Of a stretch of DNA of 11,887 bases, positions 1-8,881 are shown in pieces. The stretch lies in assembly GCA_036271375.1 (NCBI GenBank), contig DATBAT010000025.1, forward strand, positions 1 through 11,887, given 5' to 3'. The notes beneath the pieces are model-generated. The model did no database searches. It saw only the letters and a list, made by a program, of their open reading frames with translations, and was not told where the DNA came from. The stretch's first letter is position 1; each line of letters begins with the position of its first letter. The stretch comes from DATBAT01 sp036271375. Its GTDB lineage: Bacteria > Acidobacteriota > Terriglobia > Terriglobales > Acidobacteriaceae. The position numbers were made by a program, and so were the translations under genes.

Positions 1-63
1 GAGATAAACCACCGCCGTCCGCAGGACGATTTCTATCAGAACATGACTACCGGGAAACATTAA
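1..63 (+). CDS. C-terminal tail of a gene entering from the left (partial)
   Basis: Frame 1 is open from the window edge to a TAA at 61-63 and encodes 20 residues ending DDFYQNMTTGKH. The composition is that of an ordinary hydrophilic protein tail, and most third codon positions are G or C, as in the neighbouring genes. The stop overlaps the stop of the minus-strand gene at 60-62, giving a compact convergent junction. No family can be recognised from so few residues. Chance openness over 63 bases is possible, and frame 3 is also open here, so this is a tentative call that needs the sequence to the left. Confidence 0.4.
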   Translation, partial: EINHRRPQDDFYQNMTTGKH

Positions 64-878
64 TTGGTCGAAACCGGAGTGGGCGCGCCTTTCGGAGTGC
101 TCAAGTATCCCGTCGCCTGGTTCTTATCGACGGTCCACACCACCAACTCGTAGAGCAGGTGATCACGGCCGCTGTAGAACTGAATCGGCTCGGAGATGTT
201 GCGATCTTTCTTTTCGATCATCTTGTCGTCGGAACCAACGTTGACCGTAAACTTGCCACGCTTGGTATCGGTCTTTTTCAACTGCAGGCTGACGGTCGAA
301 ACCGGCTGCGGCTTCGCGCCTTTGGTCAAAGTAAATTCGTAATAGTTGCGGTCGCCCCTGTGCTTGAGCGTTTCTAGATCGCCGCGCGTGTTGGCGATTA
401 GTCCGCTCTGCACGCCGAGGTCGCCAATCGTGCTTTGCAGTTTCGACTTGGTCGCTTCGAGATCGGCTTTGGTCGACTCCACGTCGGTCTTTACTCCGCC
501 GACATCGGTCTTCACGCCCGCGACTTCGCCGCTGACCGCGCTGATCTGTTCCTTCTGTTGCTGCGTCAGCCGTGCCTCAGCGGCGCGTTGTTGTTTTTGC
601 AGCTCGGACGCGCGCTCCGCCAGGTCGCGCTTGGTCATGCCAACTTGTTTGGCTAGCGTCTCGTCATCGGCTTCGGCATTCGAGATGCGCTTGGTCAGTT
701 CCGCAATCTGGCCTTCGCTGGCCTTCTGTTCCTGGCCCAGCTTATCGAGATGCTGATTTAGCGTGTAAAGAAAATACGATGAGCCCGCCACGTAGAGTAG
801 AGCGATGGCCAGCAATATCCACTTGCCGGCGGTGCCTTCATTACTGGGTTGCGCAACAGGTTCAGCAGGTTCCAACAT
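60..878 (-). CDS. Membrane-anchored coiled-coil protein of unknown function
   Basis: This 272-residue protein matches no family I recognise. A short polar N-terminus (1-18) is followed by one hydrophobic membrane segment (about 19-40, WILLAIALLYVAGSSYFLY). A long charged, Gln/Glu/Lys-rich coiled-coil stretch (about 41-172) comes next, then a compact, probably beta-rich C-terminal domain (about 176-262) with aromatic-rich segments. Residues 121-155 are five tandem heptads of the form G-V-K-T-D-V-x that decay to S-T-K-A-D-L-E. The topology suggests an N-in anchor with the coiled coil and C-domain outside the cytoplasm. An open frame extends upstream to a TTG at 945-947. I chose the ATG at 876-878 because GGAG lies 10 nt before it and because the longer start falls inside a good -35 box. 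An apparent LLAGC lipobox in that extension is therefore probably not translated. The gene is separated by 120 bp from the operon to its right, so it is probably an independent unit. Confidence 0.75.
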   Translation of the reverse strand: MLEPAEPVAQPSNEGTAGKWILLAIALLYVAGSSYFLYTLNQHLDKLGQEQKASEGQIAELTKRISNAEADDETLAKQVGMTKRDLAERASELQKQQRAAEARLTQQQKEQISAVSGEVAGVKTDVGGVKTDVESTKADLEATKSKLQSTIGDLGVQSGLIANTRGDLETLKHRGDRNYYEFTLTKGAKPQPVSTVSLQLKKTDTKRGKFTVNVGSDDKMIEKKDRNISEPIQFYSGRDHLLYELVVWTVDKNQATGYLSTPKGAPTPVSTN

Positions 879-918
879 AGTTTTCGTTCTCCGCGGAATG
901 CGTTCGGTTGTTGCACCA

Positions 919-947
919 ATTGTTGAGCAACCGGCCAATAGTGTCAA
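919..947 (-). promoter_or_regulatory. Sigma-70-type promoter of the coiled-coil gene
   Basis: On the minus strand TTGACA (942-947) is a perfect -35 box. It is followed after 17 bp by AACAAT (919-924), which matches the -10 consensus at four of six positions. The predicted transcript would start near 912, giving a leader of about 34 nt with GGAG (889-892) before the ATG at 878. A 7-bp inverted repeat, CCAATTG/CAATTGG (916-922 and 945-951), brackets the core elements and could be an operator, though it may be chance. Located by eye only. Confidence 0.5.
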
Positions 948-998
948 TTGGCACGTTGGTACAGGAGGGCTTGGCTGGATTCGCGTTAAAGGTTCACG

Positions 999-2516
999 TT
1001 ACGGAAGAGCGAGTTCAGCAGTCTTCAGGAAATCGTAGTTACCCGAGGGATTCAGGGTTAGCCCGTGTACCCGTCTGCTGTGCACCAGAATATTGTCGTT
1101 GTACCAGAGATTGACGTAAGGCAACTCCGTCGCGAGCGTGCGTTGTATTTCGGAATACAGTTGGCGGCGTTCGGTTTGGTCGGTGACGGAACGGGCTCGG
1201 TCGATCAGCGCATCAACCGCCGGATTTGAGTAAAAGCTGCGGTTCGCGCCTTTGGGGATAATCCGCGAACTGTGAAAGATGAGTTCGAAGATATCGGGGT
1301 CTTCGTTTCCGCCGATCCAGCGCAGCGAGTACATCTGAAATTCGCCATGCGTGACATCGGAAAAAAACGTCGCAAATTCGAAACTGCGAATATCAAGCGC
1401 GATGCCCACGTCGCGAAGTTGCTGTTGCAAAACGGCCGCAAGTAGACGCGAGCTTTCCTCTGTCGAGGTTTTCATGGTGATGTGGAAGCGAACGCCATCC
1501 GTGGCTGGATATCCTGCGGAATCGAGTAGTTGCCTTGCGCGCTCCGGATTGAATTCGTACTTGGTAACTTCAGGATCGTAAGCCCAACTCTCGGGCGGAA
1601 GCACGCTGGCCGCTGGCCGCGCGAAGTCGCGCCATAGATCGTGGATTAGTGGTTGGCGATCAATCGCGTATGCCAGCGCCTGCCGCACGCGTACATCTTT
1701 CAAGATCGGATCGCGCAGGTTGAATGCGATATAGGCCAGGACCGTTCCCGGAGCGCGCAACGTTTCTAGCTTCGAATCCTTCTGCAAAGTTAAAACCGTA
1801 TCGAAGGCCAAGGCGTTGATGGCAATGTCGGCGCTGCCTTTGCGTAGCTCCAGCGCGCGGGTGGTAGTGTCGGGCACGACAATAAAACGGACCTGCTTGA
1901 GGCGCGCCTTCTCGCCCCAATACTCGGGATTGTTCTCTATGACTACATCGCTGTCCTGCTGCGCGCTGACAAAGCGGAAGGGCCCGGAGCCAATGGGATG
2001 CCGGCTCATCTCCTCGCCGGTCGCGCCGTAGGGCACAATTCCCATTGCGCCGCCGGAAAGGTTCCAGGGCAAGGTCGAAGACGGCTCCTTCATATGGAAG
2101 GCGACGGTGTAATCGTCAACCGCCTCAACGTGATCGACGAACCGGTAAGCCGCGGCTTTGGTGCTGCGAACCTTTCCTTGCAGCAGTGAATCGAAGCTCC
2201 ACTTCACGTCTTTTGAAGTCAGCGGGCGGCCGTCGTGAAATTTGACGCCGTGATGAAGATGAAAAACGTAGATCAGAGAATTGTGAACTTCCCAGCTTTC
2301 CGCCAGTCCGGGTTTGACGTTCAAATGCTCGTCCCGAGCAAGTAGATCGTCGAAGATCAGGTCGTCAATGCGTTCGGACTGGGCATCGATACCAACCCGT
2401 GGATCGAGGTTGGTGGGACTGCTCTCGATAATCATCACCAGCGTATTAGGATCGGGCTTCCTGGCGCAGGACAAAAAGCAGGCCGCCGTCAGGAGTAACG
2501 GCAAAAGCCTACGCAT
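999..2516 (-). CDS. Family-5 ABC transporter substrate-binding lipoprotein (oligopeptide/muropeptide type)
   Basis: This 505-residue extracytoplasmic binding protein belongs to the SBP_bac_5 (OppA/DppA) family. Residues 1-17 form a lipoprotein signal (MRR, a hydrophobic stretch, then LSC with C17 as the likely lipidated cysteine; C13 is an alternative). The family signature is clear at about 71-108 (LAESWEV, then HLHHGVKFHDGRPLTSKDV), as is a DVRVRQALAYAIDR segment around residues 270-290. Length and architecture are typical. The ATG at 2514-2516 lies inside the end of anmK (8-bp overlap), with AGGA a suitable distance upstream, so it is probably translated by coupling. Most such proteins bind peptides, but some relatives bind murein tripeptide or anhydro-muropeptides (MppA in Escherichia coli, YepA in Agrobacterium). 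Its place directly after nagZ and anmK suggests a wall-derived ligand. The permease and ATPase genes are not in this window, so the ligand remains an inference. Confidence 0.88.
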   Translation of the reverse strand: MRRLLPLLLTAACFLSCARKPDPNTLVMIIESSPTNLDPRVGIDAQSERIDDLIFDDLLARDEHLNVKPGLAESWEVHNSLIYVFHLHHGVKFHDGRPLTSKDVKWSFDSLLQGKVRSTKAAAYRFVDHVEAVDDYTVAFHMKEPSSTLPWNLSGGAMGIVPYGATGEEMSRHPIGSGPFRFVSAQQDSDVVIENNPEYWGEKARLKQVRFIVVPDTTTRALELRKGSADIAINALAFDTVLTLQKDSKLETLRAPGTVLAYIAFNLRDPILKDVRVRQALAYAIDRQPLIHDLWRDFARPAASVLPPESWAYDPEVTKYEFNPERARQLLDSAGYPATDGVRFHITMKTSTEESSRLLAAVLQQQLRDVGIALDIRSFEFATFFSDVTHGEFQMYSLRWIGGNEDPDIFELIFHSSRIIPKGANRSFYSNPAVDALIDRARSVTDQTERRQLYSEIQRTLATELPYVNLWYNDNILVHSRRVHGLTLNPSGNYDFLKTAELALP

Positions 2517-3651
2517 AGGAAATCTTTCCTAAAATTGCAGGCCGTTTCGCCCCGGTGGCGGATGGGATATTTGAAGTTCGCCGATGCCACGTCTGGTATG
2601 CGAGCAGCGCGAACGCCGCGGCTTCCTTGGCTTCTGAGGGCAGACCGAACTCGTCCGTGGATCGCACCTGGAGGCCAATCGGCTTCAACTCATTCGCAAG
2701 CATTGCCAGCAGCGTCGCGTTGCGCGTGCCGCCGCCGGAGACGATGAAATCGCGGTAGCTGTTCTTTTTGATCACGAAGCTCTTCAGCGACTCGGCGATG
2801 GAGCGAGCGGTGAAGGCAGTGGCGGTGGCTACTACGTCTTCCTTCTTGGTTTTGCCGCACCGGCCAAGAAAAGAGCGAACGAATGCCGCGCCGAACTCCT
2901 CGCGGCCCGCGGTCCTGGGAGGCTTGCTCGCGAAGAAAGGCATTTTCAGAAAATGACCGATAACATCCTCGCGCGGCGTGCCTTGCGCCGCGATCTTGCC
3001 CTCGCGGTCAAAAGGTTTCCCGAAGAGCTTCTGCGTGACCGCATCGATCACCATGTTGCCGGGGCCGGTATCGAACGCAACAACTTGCTTGGGCGTTGCA
3101 TTCGCTGCAATTGCGGTGAGATTGCCAATGCCGCCAATGTTCTGCACGATCCGTCCGACCTTCGGATCGCGGTAGAGAAAATAATCGAGGAACGGAACCA
3201 GTGGCGCTCCCTTGCCGCCAACGGCCATATCCGCAGGGCGGAAGTCTGAAACCACCGGCGCCCCTACCCGCGCGGCGAGCACCGCACCTTCTCCCGTTTG
3301 CCAGGTGACCGCGACCTTACGTCCAAGGAAGGGAGCGGCGTCGCCTTGATGGTAGATCGTCTGCCCGTGGCATCCAACCAGTTCGGCCTTGATGCGGAAT
3401 TTCTTCTGTGCTGCAATCACCGCGCCGGCATAGAGTTCAGCCAACACGAAGTTGAGTCGGGCCAAATCAGCGACGCTGATGCTGGACGCATTCATTGCAC
3501 TTAACACGGCTTGGCGCACTGCTTTGGGGTAGGCAATTTCGGTGTGACCCAGAAGTTTGAATTGAAGATTTTTCGCACCGTCGGCGATTCGCACCAGCGC
3601 CACGTTAATGCCGTCGGCCGAAGTGCCGCTCATGACCCCGGCGACAATCAT
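2509..3651 (-). CDS. anmK: Anhydro-N-acetylmuramic acid kinase
   Basis: This cytoplasmic kinase cleaves the 1,6-anhydro ring of anhydroMurNAc while phosphorylating it with ATP, giving MurNAc-6-phosphate for peptidoglycan recycling. At 380 residues it has the usual family length and begins at the family start (MIVAGVMSGTSADG, the ATP-binding loop at 5-14). Other family blocks are GCHGQTIYH (93-101), VSDFRPADMAVGGKGAPLVP (134-153), NIGGIGN (171-177), AFDTGPGNM (192-200) with D194 as the expected catalytic base, and VSGGGTRN (304-311). One departure is N16 in DGIN, where E. coli AnmK has DGVD. The ATG overlaps the nagZ stop as ATGA, with no strong Shine-Dalgarno sequence, which points to translational coupling. 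The downstream etherase MurQ is not seen here. Confidence 0.95.
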   Translation of the reverse strand: MIVAGVMSGTSADGINVALVRIADGAKNLQFKLLGHTEIAYPKAVRQAVLSAMNASSISVADLARLNFVLAELYAGAVIAAQKKFRIKAELVGCHGQTIYHQGDAAPFLGRKVAVTWQTGEGAVLAARVGAPVVSDFRPADMAVGGKGAPLVPFLDYFLYRDPKVGRIVQNIGGIGNLTAIAANATPKQVVAFDTGPGNMVIDAVTQKLFGKPFDREGKIAAQGTPREDVIGHFLKMPFFASKPPRTAGREEFGAAFVRSFLGRCGKTKKEDVVATATAFTARSIAESLKSFVIKKNSYRDFIVSGGGTRNATLLAMLANELKPIGLQVRSTDEFGLPSEAKEAAAFALLAYQTWHRRTSNIPSATGAKRPAILGKISYA

Positions 3652-4715
3652 GCTGGTCTTACCCGCACAACGAAATCTGCGAGCTGCTGTTTCAGCTTCT
3701 CAACTTTTTCCGGCTTGGGAGCAGGAATCCGGCGCTTGAGTTCTTTTGATTTTTGCTTGAACCTTAGCACCCGGTCAACCGATTCTTTGACTCTGCCCGC
3801 GAAGCGTTTGTCCTTCTCCGCTTCTAAGGTCAGCGCTTCAAAAGCGTTATTCACGAGCTCTTCTTGCCGGCAAATCAGGCAGAGGTCTCCACCCGCTCGG
3901 ACAAACTCTACCGCGGCCTGCCCGATCGGCGCCGCTTTCAGCAATGCGCCCATCTCCATATCGTCAGAAACCACGAGGCCGCGGTATCCAATCTTTTTGC
4001 GCAGCACATCCGTGATCCATTTCTTGGAAAGGGAAGCAGGGCCGGCATCCCTGGTGACCACGGGATAGTTCGCATGCCCGACGAGCACCAGGGGAAGCTC
4101 CCGCTTCAGCGCACGATATGGATAAAGATCGTCCGTCCAAAGCTTCCTGTACGAGGCTTGCACGCTGGGCAATTCGTGATGGGTGTCGAGGTTCGCTTCG
4201 CCAAGGCCAGGGAAGTGCTTGCCTGATCCAATCACCCCGGAGGACTTTAATCCCGCCATAAACTCCCGCGCATAGATCACCACCTGTTTGGGATCGGGCG
4301 AGACGGCACGCGAACTCATCACCGTGCGTGAAGCCTCAAGCGCGAGATCGAGCACTGGAGCGAAATCAGTATTGAAGCCCAGCGCGCGACAGGCATCGCC
4401 GATCACCCTACCGTGCCTGCGATAGAGTCGGCGATCTCCGGTGGCAAAAACGTCTGCCGCAGAAGGGAACGACCCGATGGCTGCGCGAAAGCGATCAACC
4501 CGCCCGCCCTCCATATCCACGCAGGTGAACAATGGACGGTCCACGCAGGCCTGACAATCTTGTAGCAACTGATGGGTCTGCTGGGGTGTGACCACATTGC
4601 GCGCGAAAAGGATGACGCCTGCGGGCTGAATCCGCCTAAGCAGCGCGCGCAGTGCATCGTTGATCTCAGAAGGTTCAAAGCCTACGATGAGCAACTGGCC
4701 GAGGTCGTGGGTCAA
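3648..4715 (-). CDS. nagZ: Beta-N-acetylhexosaminidase NagZ (GH3)
   Basis: NagZ hydrolyses GlcNAc from GlcNAc-1,6-anhydroMurNAc and its peptide forms in the cytoplasm. This 355-residue protein has no signal peptide and carries the single-domain GH3 hallmarks. These are LGQLLIVGF at the start, DMEGGRVDRF (68-77), KHFPG (166-170), the mobile catalytic loop D177-T178-H179 matching the NagZ Asp-His dyad, and SDDMEMGA (250-257) with D251 as the expected nucleophile. The usual KHFPGHG reads KHFPGLG here. The C-terminus has a Lys/Glu-rich extension (about 322-345). The start is TTG (4713-4715), one base after the mutS stop, with AGGTGGAG at 4720-4727; no in-frame ATG fits the family N-terminus. It overlaps anmK by 4 bp, so the two consecutive enzymes of the pathway are co-translated. 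Confidence 0.94.
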   Translation of the reverse strand: MTHDLGQLLIVGFEPSEINDALRALLRRIQPAGVILFARNVVTPQQTHQLLQDCQACVDRPLFTCVDMEGGRVDRFRAAIGSFPSAADVFATGDRRLYRRHGRVIGDACRALGFNTDFAPVLDLALEASRTVMSSRAVSPDPKQVVIYAREFMAGLKSSGVIGSGKHFPGLGEANLDTHHELPSVQASYRKLWTDDLYPYRALKRELPLVLVGHANYPVVTRDAGPASLSKKWITDVLRKKIGYRGLVVSDDMEMGALLKAAPIGQAAVEFVRAGGDLCLICRQEELVNNAFEALTLEAEKDKRFAGRVKESVDRVLRFKQKSKELKRRIPAPKPEKVEKLKQQLADFVVRVRPA

Positions 4716-4716
4716 G

Positions 4717-7353
<2,637 letters not shown>

Positions 7354-7369
7354 CGGAGGGTTTGGGCGG

Positions 7370-7375
7370 ATTATA
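7370..7375 (-). promoter_or_regulatory. Extended -10 promoter for the mutS operon
   Basis: The minus strand reads TGTTATAAT, a perfect TATAAT (7370-7375) preceded by the TG of an extended -10 element. No good -35 lies at the usual spacing; the closest, TTGCCA (7396-7401), is 20 bp away, but an extended -10 does not need one. The transcript would start near 7363, about 10 nt before the mutS ATG at 7353. This supports the shorter MutS start. Confidence 0.6.
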
Positions 7376-7397
7376 ACAAAGCGCCACAAGCCATTTG

Positions 7398-7493
7398 GCA
7401 ATTGAGTAATCGGGGAATTGAGCAATTTGGAAACCCGCTGAACCAAACCAGTGCCAGAGTTTCAAATTACAAATTACCCGATTACCAAATTAC
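7398..7493. repeat. AT-rich imperfect inverted repeat (palindromic element)
   Basis: The left arm (7398-7429) and the right arm (7463-7493) are imperfect reverse complements. I count about 25 matches over 32 positions with one gap, and both share an uninterrupted GTAATCGGG core followed by AATT. The spacer is 33 nt. Each arm is itself made of two related units of about 15 bp (AATTGAGTAATCGGG, AATTGAGCAATTTGG). The AT-rich composition differs from the surrounding genes. As RNA or single-stranded DNA it could form a long hairpin. It lies between the divergent mutS and PRC/CBS genes and contains no coding sequence I would support. It may be a dispersed REP/MITE-like element; I cannot see other copies in this window. 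Confidence 0.6.
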
Positions 7494-7547
7494 AAAATCC
7501 CCTTCATTGTTATGGATTCCCCCAGCGCTCTTGGGTATTCTCACAAC

Positions 7548-8789
7548 ATGGGCGCGGTCGCACTTACGGAACTGCTGGGCACGCCGGTTTACGGACCGGG
7601 CGGTACCCACTGCGGCCGCGTGCGCGAGTTGGCGTTGTCTCCACTGGCAGACCGCTCTCACGTCGCCATGCTCATCGTTCGCACGAAAGCCGGCGATCGC
7701 GTTCTGCCTCTGACGTCGGTAGGCAGCATCAACGGCGGCATCTACGCCACCAGCGTCGATTCGACCTGGGCAAAAGTAGAAAGCTCCGAAGGCTTGTTTC
7801 TGCTGGAGCGCGACCTACTTGATCAGCAGATCATTGATGTTCACGGACGCAAAGTGGTCCGCGTCAACGACGTCGATCTGTATCAGGAAACCACCAACAA
7901 CCGTCCTGGTCTGCGGGTCACGTCCGTGGACGTGGGAGTCAAAGGCGCCATCCGCCGCCTGTTAAAGGGCATGGTGCCCATGATCGCGTTGCGAACTCTG
8001 CTAGTGCAGATTCCGCCGCGCACGATTCCGTGGGAATTCGTCGATCTGATCGAAACCGACCCGGCCCGTCGCATCAAGCTCAAGATCTCCCACGAGCGCC
8101 TAGCCAAGCTGCACCCAGCGGACATCGCAGACATTATCGAAGAGCTAACGCCCGACGAGCGTGACGCCGTTTTCCAAACTCTAGAGGGCGATGTCGCCGC
8201 CGGAGCGCTGGAAGAAGTCGACCCGAAGGTCCAGAAGGCCATTGTCGAAGCGCTGGATTCAGAACGCGCCGCAGAAATCGTTGAGGAAATGAACCCCGAC
8301 GCGGCCGCCGATCTGTTGGCCGATCTCCCCGAAGATCGAACTTCGCAAATTCTGTCGGAAATGCAGCCGCAAGAGCGCGAGGAGATGCAAGAACTCCTCG
8401 AGTTCCGCGAAAACACAGCCGCTGGCCGCATGAACACCGAGTACCTGGCGCAGAACGTGAACGCAACGGTCAAAGACGCTATCGATGCCCTGCGCAAATT
8501 TGAAGGCGGAGTCGAGACGGTCAGCACCATCTACTTAATCGATTCTCACGGCACCCTTGGCGGCGCCGTTCCCCTGGCCAAGCTTGTCCTCGCCGAACAT
8601 GACGACCCACTCCTGAGCCTCGCGCAAGAGCCGTTGATTTCCTGCGATGCCGACACCGGCGAAAAAGAAGTGGCCGAACTATTCGACAAATACAATCTCG
8701 TCACATTGCCCGTCGTCGATAAATTCAAGAAGCTGACCGGCGTCATCACCTCCGACGATGTGATCAGCCTGTTGCGGGCCAAGCTGTGA
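7548..8789 (+). CDS. PRC-barrel / MgtE N-domain / tandem CBS protein, likely Mg2+-responsive partner
   Basis: This is a soluble 413-residue protein with no membrane segments. Residues about 5-85 resemble a PRC-barrel (LTELLGTPVYGPGG, GRVREL, VLPLTSV), and about 88-155 look like a second PRC-like half. Residues about 180-285 match the MgtE N-terminal superhelix (LHPADIADIIEELTPDERDAVF, then repeated EE(V/M)(D/N)P units). Residues 290-413 match the MgtE CBS pair, ending LVTLPVVD and GVITSDDVISLL. In MgtE these two modules bind Mg2+ and gate the channel; here the protein stops where MgtE would enter its plug helix and channel. I infer a sensor or gating subunit for the NRAMP-like transporter 92 bp downstream. 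The ATG at 7548 was chosen over one at 7512 because the protein-like sequence begins there. Neither has a clear Shine-Dalgarno sequence. A TATTCT hexamer (7536-7541) six bases upstream would fit a leaderless transcript, but that is weak. Confidence 0.88.
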   Translation: MGAVALTELLGTPVYGPGGTHCGRVRELALSPLADRSHVAMLIVRTKAGDRVLPLTSVGSINGGIYATSVDSTWAKVESSEGLFLLERDLLDQQIIDVHGRKVVRVNDVDLYQETTNNRPGLRVTSVDVGVKGAIRRLLKGMVPMIALRTLLVQIPPRTIPWEFVDLIETDPARRIKLKISHERLAKLHPADIADIIEELTPDERDAVFQTLEGDVAAGALEEVDPKVQKAIVEALDSERAAEIVEEMNPDAAADLLADLPEDRTSQILSEMQPQEREEMQELLEFRENTAAGRMNTEYLAQNVNATVKDAIDALRKFEGGVETVSTIYLIDSHGTLGGAVPLAKLVLAEHDDPLLSLAQEPLISCDADTGEKEVAELFDKYNLVTLPVVDKFKKLTGVITSDDVISLLRAKL

Positions 8790-8881
8790 AGTCCACGCCC
8801 CAACGTTCCCGTCTTCTATCTATCCATAACTGTTCAGTCCATTTATCCTGAGCACGCCCGTTCGAAACTCCAAGTGTCCGC

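Noticed and set aside
346..756. Plus-strand open frame (136 codons) opposite the coiled-coil gene
   Set aside because: Its Ser/Cys-rich composition mirrors the Lys/Glu/Gln-rich coiled coil on the other strand, and it has no promoter or ribosome-binding site.
7354..7446. 31-residue N-terminal extension of MutS
   Set aside because: The extension translates the -10 promoter element and the AT-rich repeat; MutS proteins normally start close to the ATG at 7353.
7883..8530. Minus-strand open frame (215 codons) opposite the PRC/MgtE-N/CBS gene
   Set aside because: Low-complexity Ser/Arg/Ala translation antisense to a gene with well supported domains; a codon-bias shadow.
8790..8881. Promoter or terminator between the PRC/CBS gene and the NRAMP-like gene
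   Set aside because: I saw no convincing -35/-10 pair, hairpin with a T run, or Shine-Dalgarno sequence in these 92 bp, so co-transcription cannot be judged.
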